This document shows, one piece after another, positions 20,054 to 29,285 of a DNA stretch of 36,758 nucleotides. The notes beneath the pieces were generated by a model. It saw only the letters and a program-made list of their open reading frames with translations. It ran no database searches and was not told the DNA's origin. The stretch lies in assembly GCA_026983715.1 (NCBI GenBank), contig JALSTM010000227.1:1-36758 (forward strand). Reading direction: 5' to 3'. The number at the start of each line of letters is the position of its first letter. Within the stretch, counting starts at the first letter, position 1. The position numbers and the translations under genes were made by a program. Source of the DNA: Desulfobacterales bacterium (lineage in GTDB: Bacteria > Desulfobacterota > Syntrophobacteria > B119-G9).

Positions 20054-21721
20054 CTACGCTTTTTTGTTAATCAAATACTGCTGACCAATCGATAGAATGT
20101 TATTTACCAGCCAGTAAAGTACTAGGCCGGAAGGGAAGTTTACAAAAAATACTGTGAACACAACTGGCATCAGTAGCATCATTTTTTCTTGCCGTGGATC
20201 GCCACCCGTGGGAGTCATTTTTTGCTGGATGAACATGGAAACGCCCATAAGGATCGTAAGAACCGGCAATCCCCCGAGATAGGGGATGTTAAAACCGATA
20301 TTGAGGCGATCCGGGGCTGAGAGATCATTGATCCACAGACAAAAGGGAGCATGCCTCAGTTCTATTGCTCCGTACAGCATCCTGTAGAGGGCAAAAAACA
20401 CGGGGATTTGTAAAATCATCGGTAAACATCCCCCTACAGGGTTGACTTTGTAGGTACGATAGAGATTCATTAGCTCCTGGTTCATCTTTTCTCTATCGTT
20501 TTTATACTTCTCTCTAATGGCAGCCATCTTCGGCTGCAGCTTCTTCATGGTCTTCATCGACTCGTAACTCTTATGAGTCAATGGCCAGAACAAAATCTTA
20601 ATAACGACCGTTACAATAATAATTGCTATGCCGTAGTTGTGAACATACTTGTAAATATAGTCCATAAACCACAAGAGCGGTTTCGCAATTATATCGAACC
20701 ACCCAAAGTTGACCGATTTTGCCAGATCGTAGTTTGCTTCCTTTAGAACAGTTAGATCCTTGGGACCGATAAAAAATCTCAGGTCGAAATCTTTCTTATC
20801 ACCGGGTTTAACGAAGAATCGAGGTGTAAAAAACACGGTCCTAACGAGATGTGTGTTTTCATCTACCATTACCAAGGATACACTGTATCCGTTCTCCGAA
20901 CGGGGAATCATCGCACTTATAAAATAGTTGTTTTCGTAACCTATCCACTTGAAAGGGCCTGGAATCTTCGGTGCCGATTTGCGTATTTTCTTTTCATTGT
21001 ATTCGTGGAGGCCTTTCTTGGACAAAACGGCTACTCTGTTGGCATTCAGCCGGCTTTGCTTCTTTTCGTACGGTGTGTTGAACATGTTTATCGTGAGAGT
21101 ATCCGATAGTGCTTTGGTCCCCGTATTTTCTAGGGTTACATCCATGTCGAACAGATAGTTGTCAGGGTAAAAAGTAAAAGTTTTGATAACTTTTATTCCC
21201 TTCGGTGACTCAGCACTAAGCACGAGTTTTGCCTCTTTGGTGCCAGGATCTACCACCAGTTTGTCTGTGCTAGCCTTGTATTCGGTGTACCCTATCGCTG
21301 CATCAGAATCATTAAGCAATTCCGTAAAAAAAGGATAGTATCCTACGTCTTTTATCGTAACTAGCTCCTTGGGAGGAGAATCCTTTTCAATGTTTTCCCT
21401 GTATTTTTTTAGTTTAAAACTCTTAAGTAACCCACCCTTTGTGGAAAAAACAGCCCTGAAGTTTGGGGTTTCCACAACCACTGTCTTTCCGGTAATCTTT
21501 TGAGGAGGAGTTATAGGGGCAGGATTGATAGTTTTCTCCTTCTCCGTGGGAGCCTTTTTTGCGGTTTCCTTTACCTCTCTTTTTTGTTTCTTTTTAACCT
21601 TTTGGGTAGCTTCTGTTTTTTGCTTTGTTTTAGCCTTTTGTGGTGGCTTGTAAAACATAGATTGCCAGACCAGCAATACCAACAAACTGAGGGCAAAAGC
21701 CAATAGAGTTCTTTTCTCCAT
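20054..21721 (-). CDS. yidC: membrane protein insertase YidC
   Basis: N-terminal TM, periplasmic domain, GCLPMILQIPVFFALYRML, FPSGLVLYWLVNNILSIGQQY. Confidence 0.98.
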   Translation of the reverse strand: MEKRTLLAFALSLLVLLVWQSMFYKPPQKAKTKQKTEATQKVKKKQKREVKETAKKAPTEKEKTINPAPITPPQKITGKTVVVETPNFRAVFSTKGGLLKSFKLKKYRENIEKDSPPKELVTIKDVGYYPFFTELLNDSDAAIGYTEYKASTDKLVVDPGTKEAKLVLSAESPKGIKVIKTFTFYPDNYLFDMDVTLENTGTKALSDTLTINMFNTPYEKKQSRLNANRVAVLSKKGLHEYNEKKIRKSAPKIPGPFKWIGYENNYFISAMIPRSENGYSVSLVMVDENTHLVRTVFFTPRFFVKPGDKKDFDLRFFIGPKDLTVLKEANYDLAKSVNFGWFDIIAKPLLWFMDYIYKYVHNYGIAIIIVTVVIKILFWPLTHKSYESMKTMKKLQPKMAAIREKYKNDREKMNQELMNLYRTYKVNPVGGCLPMILQIPVFFALYRMLYGAIELRHAPFCLWINDLSAPDRLNIGFNIPYLGGLPVLTILMGVSMFIQQKMTPTGGDPRQEKMMLLMPVVFTVFFVNFPSGLVLYWLVNNILSIGQQYLINKKA

Positions 21722-21754
21722 GATCTGGAAATTCCTCCGGTTTTTCCATACAAG

Positions 21755-21988
21755 TTATTTGCAGTATTTCTCAACGGGATCATATCCACCGGGATGGAAG
21801 GGATGGCAACGCAAGATACGCCAGAGGGCTAGAATCGTCCCTTTTGCCACGCCGAACGTTGCAATGGCTTCGCAGGCAAACTGGGAACAGGTAGGCTCAA
21901 ATCTACAGCACGGTTGCTTCAATGGCGACACAAATCTCTGATAAAAGCGAATTGTATTGATCAAGAGTGATTTTATCATGTTCTGCAT
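21755..21988 (-). CDS. yidD: membrane protein insertion efficiency factor YidD
   Basis: IRFYQRFVSPLKQPCCRFEPTCSQFACEAI. Confidence 0.96.
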   Translation of the reverse strand: MQNMIKSLLINTIRFYQRFVSPLKQPCCRFEPTCSQFACEAIATFGVAKGTILALWRILRCHPFHPGGYDPVEKYCK

Positions 21989-22356
21989 AAATCCGGCTTG
22001 GTTAAAATCGGCAGAAGCTCTTTTGTTATGCTACTGGTATCAAGCCGGTTCGCCCCTTTCTTGGCTATGATCAAAATGTCTTTCGGGGGAGGTGCAAACT
22101 TTGCCTTGTTCAACCTGAAAAATTCTCGAACACATCTTTTTATGCGGTTGCGGCGAACCGCATTGCCTATTTTCCTGCTCGCAATTATCCCCAACCGGTT
22201 ATGGTGCAAGCCATTGGGTTTCACAAGCAGAATAAAATTTCTCGTAGATATCCGTTTACCCTCTTTCTTGACAGCGAGAAAATCTCTTTGACTCCGAATT
22301 CGTTCATTCTTTTTAAAAGAAAATTCCCCCACGAGATCATGCGCGACTGCGTGCAC
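21976..22356 (-). CDS. rnpA: ribonuclease P protein component
   Basis: GIIASRKIGNAVRRNRIKRCVREFFR motif; synteny. Confidence 0.94.
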   Translation of the reverse strand: MHAVAHDLVGEFSFKKNERIRSQRDFLAVKKEGKRISTRNFILLVKPNGLHHNRLGIIASRKIGNAVRRNRIKRCVREFFRLNKAKFAPPPKDILIIAKKGANRLDTSSITKELLPILTKPDLCRT

Positions 22357-22421
22357 CTTTAATAGATTTCTTGCGTAAGCTCATCCGACCATCCCTTGTC
22401 GTTTTATCCTTTTTTATCCAA

Positions 22422-22556
22422 TTACACAGATAATCGGTGCCTCCCTTTAGCTCTTCGCCGCTTTATTACCTTTTGACCTCCCTTTGTTGACATTCTCACG
22501 CGAAACCCGTGTGTCCTTTTACGTCTCAAGTTGTTCGGCTGATACGTCCTTTTCAT
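22422..22556 (-). CDS. rpmH: 50S ribosomal protein L34 (not in supplied ORF track)
   Basis: Direct translation: [44 protein letters not shown]. Confidence 0.98.
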   Translation of the reverse strand: MKRTYQPNNLRRKRTHGFRVRMSTKGGQKVIKRRRAKGRHRLSV

Positions 22557-22661
22557 GAATCTCTCTTCCTTCTAGCTACTTAGTTAAATACCCGCATCGA
22601 TATATTGAATCCCGTACTTCTCATGGCCGGAAAATATGGCTGAGAATCATAAATTGGTTTT

Positions 22662-22689
22662 TCTATCGGATTTTGTCCGAATTTGTCAA
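22662..22689 (-). promoter_or_regulatory. candidate sigma70-type promoter for rpmH operon
   Basis: minus strand TTGACA (22689-22684), 16-nt spacer, GATAGA (22667-22662). Confidence 0.45.
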
Positions 22690-22796
22690 GAACTAAAAAT
22701 TGTTGTAACTGGCTAAGCGCAATAATTAAAAAACATTATCATATAAAGTACAATTTTGCCAATCTAATGAAATAATTTCACCGGTCACAGAAGAAC

Positions 22797-22835
22797 AAAA
22801 AAAGAGCCCTCACCATGACGGCTAATGATGAGGGC
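22797..22835 (-). terminator. intrinsic terminator on minus strand
   Basis: minus strand GCCCTCAtcattagccgtcatggTGAGGGC followed by TCTTTTTTTG. Confidence 0.7.
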
Positions 22836-22874
22836 CTGGATAGGGGATGGGAGGGTGCCAATGTCACCACTGTG
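22798..22874 (-). ncRNA. candidate short non-coding RNA
   Basis: Intergenic segment between a sigma54-like site (22886-22900) and an intrinsic terminator; no convincing ORF. Confidence 0.4.
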
Positions 22875-22885
22875 TATTGGAGAGA

Positions 22886-22900
22886 GCAAAGAAAGTGCCA
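22886..22900 (-). promoter_or_regulatory. candidate sigma54 (RpoN) -24/-12 promoter
   Basis: minus strand TGGCAC-TTTCT-TTGC-T; overlapping upstream TATAAT at 22908-22913 on the same strand. Confidence 0.45.
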
Positions 22901-22988
22901 AAAGTTTATTATAGCCAAAGAATTTGCGCGGCGGATCTACCCACAACGTATTGTCATAACGTAATGATATTATGGTTATTATTTCTCT

Positions 22989-23017
22989 TTGACTATTTTA
23001 GAGGTGTACATTAAGAT
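22989..23017 (+). promoter_or_regulatory. candidate sigma70-type promoter for nrdJ
   Basis: TTGACT (22989-22994), 17-nt spacer, TAAGAT (23012-23017). Confidence 0.45.
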
Positions 23018-23092
23018 TACGGTGCCAATCTGGAAGCCGGTCTTGTTAAAAATTTATTGACATATATTGACCATTTTTTGACTAGTGGTAAG

Positions 23093-25330
23093 ATGGATAG
23101 AATACCCCCGACAGTTAAGCCTTTGGAAATATCTTCAAATGCACTTGTTGTCTTAAAAAAACGCTATCTTAAGAAGAATGAAAAGGGAGAACCCGCTGAA
23201 ACTCCAGAGGAGCTTTTCTGGAGAGTGGCGAGGGCAGTAGCTTCTGCCGATGAGAAATTTGACCCCTCCGCGGACCTCGTTGAAATCGCTACCAGGTTTT
23301 ACAATCTTATGGTAACACTAAAATTCCTCCCCAATTCCCCGACATTGATGAATGCAGGACGGAGACTTGGGCAATTATCGGCCTGTTTTGTTCTTCCCGT
23401 TGAGGACTCAATAGAAAGTATCTTCGAAGCAGTTAAAAATACAGCAATAATTCATAAGAGCGGAGGAGGAACGGGGTTTTCTTTTTCGAAGATAAGACCG
23501 GAAAACGACCAGGTCCTATCCACTCAAGGAATTTCAAGTGGTCCTGTATCCTTTATGGCGATATTTGACGTCGCCACCGAGACCATAAAGCAGGGTGGCA
23601 CCCGCAGAGGCGCAAATATGGGGATACTGAGAGTTGATCATCCTGATATCGAGAAATTTGTTACCTGTAAGCGGGATCCGAACAAATTTAATAATTTTAA
23701 TCTATCGGTTGCAGTAACGGACAGTTTCATGGAAGCTGTTGATAGAGACATAGAGTGGGGACTGGTTAATCCCAGGACCGGGGATCAGGTAAGGCGCGTT
23801 TCTGCTAAAGCGTTGTTCGATACAATTGTAGAAAGTGCTTGGGAAAGTGGTGAGCCAGGTCTTATTTTCCTGGATGCGATCAACCGCGCTAACCCTACGC
23901 CCCACGTGGGAGAAATAGAGGCGACGAACCCTTGTGGGGAGCAACCATTACTTCCCTATGAATCCTGTAACCTCGGTTCTATCAACGTTTCCAGGGTAGT
24001 TAGAGACCGCTTCCCTGCTCTGGAAGAATTTTCGGACGTGCGTGAATTTCTCAGTAAGGCCATAGATTTTTCTGAATTGAAGCAAATCATCTGGGATGCA
24101 GTTCATTTCCTCGACAACGTTATAGAGATAAACAGGTATCCGCTTCCCGAGATCGAAGCCAAAACCAGGGGAAACCGGAAAATTGGCCTCGGAATCATGG
24201 GCTTTGCGGACATGTTGATAAAGCTAAATGTTCGCTACGATTCTGAGATGGCTGAGAAGATAGCCAGGGAAATAATGTCTTTCGTCCAGGAAGAATCAAA
24301 GGCTGCATCAGCGAGCCTGGGGGAAAAAAGGGGGAACTTCCCCAATTACCATGGTTCTGTTTACGACAACCCCGAAACTCCTTACATGCGAAATGCAACC
24401 ACCACGACTATTGCTCCCACAGGTACCATAAGCATTATAGCTGGGTGCTCAAGCGGGATTGAACCTATATTTGCAGTATCCTTTGTCCGGAAGGTTTTAG
24501 ATGGCCAGGAACTGGTAGAAATCAATCCGCTGTTTGAAAAAGCAGCAAAAGAGATGGGGTTTTATAGTCAAGAACTTTTTAAGAAGGTTTCGGAAAAAGG
24601 TAGCATAAAGGAGATGGAGGAAGTCCCTCGCAGCGTGAGGGATGTCTTCGTTACGGCCAGGGATATTAGTCCTGGTTGGCATCTCAGAATACAGGCGGCC
24701 TTTCAAAGATATACAGATAACGCTGTTAGCAAGACCATTAATTTTCCGTTTAAAGCCAGTGTGGAAGATGTTCGGAAGGCATATCTGCTGGCTTATGAAC
24801 TTGGATGCAAGGGGATAACGATTTATAGGGACAGATCAAGGGCAGATCAGGTTTTGAGCACACCTGTGCATCCAAAGTACCCCCAGGTGGAACCTCGTCC
24901 GAGACCGGACAGGACGGTAGGAGTAACAGAGCGAATATCTACGGGATGCGGCAAACTTTACGTTACGATAAACAGTGATGAATATGGAATATGTGAAGTG
25001 TTTGCCCAGATGGGAAAAGCTGGTGGGTGTGCTTATTCACAGATCGAAGCTACGAGCCGGCTTATCTCTCTTGCACTCAGGTCAGGGGTAAAGGTTGAGT
25101 ACATCGTTAAACAGCTTATGGGTATCCGATGTCCCTCCCCAGTATGGCACAATGGACAACTTGTGGTTTCTTGCTCCGATGCAATTGCAAAGGTGATAAA
25201 TAACTATGCCAAGACGGGGATTACATCTGCTCTGTCAGAGATGGGAGCGTGCCCGGAATGCGGATCGGCAATAGAGCATGAAGGTGGATGTATTGTGTGT
25301 AGGTCGTGTGGATTTACAAGGTGCGGATGA
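23093..25330 (+). CDS. nrdJ: adenosylcobalamin-dependent (class II) ribonucleoside-diphosphate reductase
   Basis: [85 protein letters not shown]-terminal Cys-rich CPECG...CRSCG; ATG 23093 preferred over TTG 23057. Confidence 0.95.
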   Translation: MDRIPPTVKPLEISSNALVVLKKRYLKKNEKGEPAETPEELFWRVARAVASADEKFDPSADLVEIATRFYNLMVTLKFLPNSPTLMNAGRRLGQLSACFVLPVEDSIESIFEAVKNTAIIHKSGGGTGFSFSKIRPENDQVLSTQGISSGPVSFMAIFDVATETIKQGGTRRGANMGILRVDHPDIEKFVTCKRDPNKFNNFNLSVAVTDSFMEAVDRDIEWGLVNPRTGDQVRRVSAKALFDTIVESAWESGEPGLIFLDAINRANPTPHVGEIEATNPCGEQPLLPYESCNLGSINVSRVVRDRFPALEEFSDVREFLSKAIDFSELKQIIWDAVHFLDNVIEINRYPLPEIEAKTRGNRKIGLGIMGFADMLIKLNVRYDSEMAEKIAREIMSFVQEESKAASASLGEKRGNFPNYHGSVYDNPETPYMRNATTTTIAPTGTISIIAGCSSGIEPIFAVSFVRKVLDGQELVEINPLFEKAAKEMGFYSQELFKKVSEKGSIKEMEEVPRSVRDVFVTARDISPGWHLRIQAAFQRYTDNAVSKTINFPFKASVEDVRKAYLLAYELGCKGITIYRDRSRADQVLSTPVHPKYPQVEPRPRPDRTVGVTERISTGCGKLYVTINSDEYGICEVFAQMGKAGGCAYSQIEATSRLISLALRSGVKVEYIVKQLMGIRCPSPVWHNGQLVVSCSDAIAKVINNYAKTGITSALSEMGACPECGSAIEHEGGCIVCRSCGFTRCG

Positions 25331-26049
25331 TGAAAAAAGGTAACGTAGAGTATTCTTATTTCGAAGTTGGAGAAAACAGCCTCGCCAAGTGGAATGTATC
25401 ACCGGCTGATGCTATCTCTATTCAGAAAAAACTTGCATCGAGGGTAAAGATATGCCCTCTCCCCCATCGAACTCAATGGATTGCGGCAGCGGATGTTTCC
25501 TATTCCAAGGGAAATGACAAGCTTTTCGCAGCGGTGGTCTTGTGTCATCTTCCTGACTTAACGGTACATGAGCGGCTTGCTGCATCCGCCAGGGTCACCT
25601 TTCCCTACATTCCCGGGTTGCTTTCTTTCAGGGAGACCCCTCTCATCATAGAACTGTGCGAACGTCTTGGGCAGAAACCGGAAATTATTCTTTGCGACGG
25701 ACAGGGGATTGCGCATACGCGTCGTTTTGGACTTGCCTGCCATATAGGGTTGATACTGGATACTCCAAGCATAGGATGTGCAAAAACGAAGCTTGTAGGG
25801 GTTCACAAAGATGTTGGTCCAAGAAAGGGGCAATATCAGTCTCTCTACTACAAAAAAGAAAGGGTCGGGGTTGCTCTAAGAACCCGCACGGGTGTAAAGC
25901 CGATTTACGTTTCTCCCGGACACCTCTCTGACATACCGTCAAGCATCAGGCTGGTGCTCCGGTGCTGTAACTCCTACCGAATCCCAGAACCCATCAGACA
26001 GGCGCATTTGTTGGCAAATAGGGTAAGGACAGACGTGGAAAGCACTTAG
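25327..26049 (+). CDS. nfi: endonuclease V (deoxyinosine 3' endonuclease)
   Basis: [50 protein letters not shown] overlap with nrdJ stop. Confidence 0.95.
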   Translation: MMKKGNVEYSYFEVGENSLAKWNVSPADAISIQKKLASRVKICPLPHRTQWIAAADVSYSKGNDKLFAAVVLCHLPDLTVHERLAASARVTFPYIPGLLSFRETPLIIELCERLGQKPEIILCDGQGIAHTRRFGLACHIGLILDTPSIGCAKTKLVGVHKDVGPRKGQYQSLYYKKERVGVALRTRTGVKPIYVSPGHLSDIPSSIRLVLRCCNSYRIPEPIRQAHLLANRVRTDVEST

Positions 26050-26843
26050 AAAAGGTACTTCAAGAACCACCTGCAAGTCAAATCCACGGCAAGTTGCCTG
26101 GCATTTTCGTCAGTGAACCTGTGATCAGCATCGTTCAAAATATGTAATTCTTTCGGTAGTCTGGCACCATTAAAAATTTTGCAGGCATCTAGGGGATCCA
26201 CCAATTCGTCTCTACTTCCGTGTAAGACAAGAATCTGCTCAATATCGTGGAGATGTTCCTCTGGACTATATTTTTCCAAGTCTTCGATAAATTTATCTGA
26301 CGGGATAAAGGGGAGGATAGAACTTTTTCTGATGCGAGAAGCCAGCGGTTTTAAAGAAACAGGGGTTGCCCAGGTAACAAGGGGAAACTTCTTACCGGTT
26401 CTCAAGGCAGCAAGTATTGAAATAAAACCCCCAAGACTTGACCCTACAAGTCCAAACTTGCCGTTGAAATGATCTATTTGTTCCACTGTTTCAATGATGC
26501 TCATAAGATCGTCCAATCGGGCACTCACGTTACTTTCGTGTAATTCTCCCTCGCTATTTCCACACCCTCTGAAATCAAACCTGATGACTCCAATTCCGTG
26601 AGCGACCAGGGCTGAGGCAATAGTCCTATACTTGGTGCTATTTTTATGGCTTAATAAACCGTGACAGCAGATCACTATCGGAAAAGCTGTGATCCCTGGT
26701 CTGTGTAAAACCGCAAATATCTTGTATCCTGAGGAGTTTACCTGGAAGTGATCTGTCATACAGCCATTTCCTAGGTTCATTTCGCAATCTCCCTGCACTT
26801 CACCTGTGCCAGGCGCTGTAAATCGAAATCCGGTAACGTTCAT
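26046..26843 (-). CDS. alpha/beta hydrolase
   Basis: CCHGLLSHKNSTKY, FDFRGCGNSEGE, GSSLGGFISI, LHGSRDELVD, DADHRF; start may instead be ATG at 26780. Confidence 0.85.
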   Translation of the reverse strand: MNVTGFRFTAPGTGEVQGDCEMNLGNGCMTDHFQVNSSGYKIFAVLHRPGITAFPIVICCHGLLSHKNSTKYRTIASALVAHGIGVIRFDFRGCGNSEGELHESNVSARLDDLMSIIETVEQIDHFNGKFGLVGSSLGGFISILAALRTGKKFPLVTWATPVSLKPLASRIRKSSILPFIPSDKFIEDLEKYSPEEHLHDIEQILVLHGSRDELVDPLDACKIFNGARLPKELHILNDADHRFTDENARQLAVDLTCRWFLKYLF

Positions 26844-27501
26844 CGCCGCTATGCATCACCAGGTTTCGTCTTTCGTACCTGAAGTATTTCTCCATTAGGG
26901 GAAAAAAGGTGCTTTGACGTGCCCGCCGACCTTCTGCAAGGAACAAGGTACCGGTGGGTTTCAGGTACTTTCGTAACAAATCAAGAAGGTACGGGAAGCT
27001 GCTTCTGTCGTATACGATTTCGGATCCAACTATGTAGTCAAACTGCCGGTTTAGCCTGGGTTTCATCCAGTCCAATTTTTTCACCACCACTCTCTCCTCC
27101 AAATCATTTAAGTATACGTTTGCTCTGGCGAAGAGTAGGGCATTTTCGTTAATGTCAGTCATGAGAACACGGTTTCCCCATGCAGCCATAAAGAGTCCCG
27201 TTACACCCATTCCTGCACCCAGTTCCAGCACGGATGCCTTACTTTTCAGCTTTTGTTCTCCGATAAAACTTGCCAGTACGATACTTGCCTCCCAGATTTT
27301 GGCCCAGTAAGGCAGACGCTGGGTAGACTCAACAGATTTTTCAATAATCTCGTCCAGGTTCCTAATAGTTAGAATACGCAACTGAGCAGAACCGATACCT
27401 ATGGGAACAAGCTCGGTATCGTATCTTTCCTTTATGCTGTTTAAAATACCCTGCAGCTCTTTTTCTTTTAATGGTCTATCCTGCTTTTCTCTCGTAGTCA
27501 T
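26800..27501 (-). CDS. class I SAM-dependent methyltransferase (Methyltransf_16-like)
   Basis: VLELGAGMGVTGLFMA, VLMTDINENALLFARANV, YIVGSEIVYD. Confidence 0.85.
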   Translation of the reverse strand: MTTREKQDRPLKEKELQGILNSIKERYDTELVPIGIGSAQLRILTIRNLDEIIEKSVESTQRLPYWAKIWEASIVLASFIGEQKLKSKASVLELGAGMGVTGLFMAAWGNRVLMTDINENALLFARANVYLNDLEERVVVKKLDWMKPRLNRQFDYIVGSEIVYDRSSFPYLLDLLRKYLKPTGTLFLAEGRRARQSTFFPLMEKYFRYERRNLVMHSGDERYRISIYSAWHR

Positions 27502-27504
27502 GTC

Positions 27505-27663
27505 CTACCTGTCCCCTTTACTGTTCCCCTTCTTCTTTTCTTTCTCGATCTCAAGCTGTATCTCGCGAACTTCACACGCGCCTGGTTCCCTGCCGTATTT
27601 CTTGATAAACTCATCAATTTTTTCTTCTATCATGTTTCTAAGTTTCTTATCGCCCTTTCCCAT
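27505..27663 (-). CDS. 52-aa charged small protein of unknown function (not in supplied ORF track)
   Basis: Translation MGKGDKKLRNMIEEKIDEFIKKYGREPGACEVREIQLEIEKEKKKGNSKGDR*; AAGGTGA RBS at proper spacing; fits between gltX and the methyltransferase. Confidence 0.65.
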   Translation of the reverse strand: MGKGDKKLRNMIEEKIDEFIKKYGREPGACEVREIQLEIEKEKKKGNSKGDR

Positions 27664-27674
27664 GGTACTCACCT

Positions 27675-29093
27675 TCACGGAGCCTGTTTTTCCTTTCTGT
27701 TTCTCATAAATTCCAACGCTCTTTCGAGCCGGCGAATAGTCTTATCTTTTCCGAGTATATCTATTATTTCGAAAAGCCCCGGGCTGGCTGTTCGCCCGGT
27801 TAGGGCGACCCTTACCGGTTGAGCTATCTTGCCCAGTTTCACATTGAGTTCAGCACTGGTGTTTCGGAAAACTTTTTCCAGTTTCTCTTCTGTAAATTCA
27901 TCCAGCGCCCTTAATTTCTCAATAAGATCTTCAAAAACTGGAATCATTGTGGGTTTTAGAAATTTTCTGGCCGCCTTGGAATCGTACTCGATGTTTTCCA
28001 GCAAGTAAAAATCCATCATGTCGGCCATCTCAGTCAGGGTTTTTGCCCTGGGTTGCAAAGTGATAATTGCTCTTTCCAGGTAGTTTCTATCGGAAATCGG
28101 GTATTTCTTCCTTTCAAGGAAAGGCAAAAGAAGATCTGCGAGCTTGTCGGGATCTGATTCCTTTATGTAGTAGCTGTTTAGCCATAAGAGCTTCTCAGGA
28201 TCAAAAATGCTGGCGGATTTGCCTATGTTTTCGAGGGTGAACTTTTCTATCAATTCTTCCTTGCTAAAAATTTCCTGGTCCCCGTAAGACCATCCTAGGC
28301 GAACCAGGTAATTTACCATTGCCTCTGGTAAATATCCCGCATCCCTGTATGCAAGGACCGAAGTAGCACCGTGTCGTTTACTCAAGCGAGTGCGATCCTG
28401 CCCGAGAATCATAGGAACATGAGCAAAGACAGGTGGTGTGGCTCCAAGAGCTTCATAGATGAGTATTTGTCGTGGAGTATTGTTCACGTGGTCATCGCCT
28501 CTGATCACGTGAGTTATTCCCATGGTCAAGTCATCCACAACCACGGCAAAGTTGTAAGTAGGCATACCGTCACTTCTCTGTATCACCAGGTCATCCAATT
28601 CGCTGTTGTCGAACGAGATAGAACCCTTTATAACATCCTGCACCAGGGTGGTACCGAAGTCAGGAGCCCTGAACCTAACCACTCTGCCTTGTCCGGGTCC
28701 CAGGTTTCTCGTTCTGCACCTCCCATCATACTTGGGTTTCTTGCCGGCGGCCATGGCTTCTTTTCTTTTCCGCTCCACTTCTTCAGGAGAACAGTCGCAG
28801 TAATATGCTCTACCTTTTTCAAGAAGAATCGATATGTATTTCCTGTAGATATCAAGTCTTTTACTTTGAAAGTAAGGCCCTTCATCCCAATCCATCCCCA
28901 GCCACTGCAGGCTCTCTATGATAACCTGTGTATATTCTTCTGCGGATCTCACCACGTCGGTGTCTTCGATCCTCAGGATAAATTTACCATTGTTGTGGCG
29001 CGCAAAAAGCCAGTTAAAGAGTGCCGTTCTTGCACCGCCAATGTGAAGAGTACCAGTAGGACTTGGTGAAAATCGAGTAACAACATTTTCCAT
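27675..29093 (-). CDS. gltX: glutamyl-tRNA synthetase
   Basis: RFSPSPTGTLHIGGARTALFNWLFAR, LSKRHGATSV (KMSKS-equivalent). Confidence 0.98.
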   Translation of the reverse strand: MENVVTRFSPSPTGTLHIGGARTALFNWLFARHNNGKFILRIEDTDVVRSAEEYTQVIIESLQWLGMDWDEGPYFQSKRLDIYRKYISILLEKGRAYYCDCSPEEVERKRKEAMAAGKKPKYDGRCRTRNLGPGQGRVVRFRAPDFGTTLVQDVIKGSISFDNSELDDLVIQRSDGMPTYNFAVVVDDLTMGITHVIRGDDHVNNTPRQILIYEALGATPPVFAHVPMILGQDRTRLSKRHGATSVLAYRDAGYLPEAMVNYLVRLGWSYGDQEIFSKEELIEKFTLENIGKSASIFDPEKLLWLNSYYIKESDPDKLADLLLPFLERKKYPISDRNYLERAIITLQPRAKTLTEMADMMDFYLLENIEYDSKAARKFLKPTMIPVFEDLIEKLRALDEFTEEKLEKVFRNTSAELNVKLGKIAQPVRVALTGRTASPGLFEIIDILGKDKTIRRLERALEFMRNRKEKQAP

Positions 29094-29285
29094 ATTGAGT
29101 TTTTTCTACCTCCTCTTGTATAGTGTAAATTCACATAACACAACAACTTGCAGGAAACAAGGGATTAAGGGTAACTGGGAAAACTTATCACGATTGACAA
29201 AATAGAGCATCCGTGAGAAGCTTTATTAAAACAGTAGTGTTTTAAGGGGAGTAAAGATTAAAGGGTTGGAAAAGGAGTCACGACG

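Noticed and set aside
22806-22910. Cobalamin riboswitch upstream of nrdJ
   Set aside because: gggtgccaatgtcaccactgtg only superficially resembles the B12-box region; the required core elements are not recognisable, and the hairpin plus U-tract points to a minus-strand terminator
22557-23092. oriC in the rpmH-nrdJ gap
   Set aside because: No clear cluster of TTATNCACA boxes; only weak partial matches
23057-23092. TTG start and N-terminal extension [12 protein letters not shown] for nrdJ
   Set aside because: Family-like sequence begins at MDRIPP; the extension contains promoter-like TTGACA/TTGACC repeats and no convincing RBS
28371-29069. 232-aa + strand ORF
   Set aside because: Fully antisense to gltX, no recognisable domain; codon-shadow ORF
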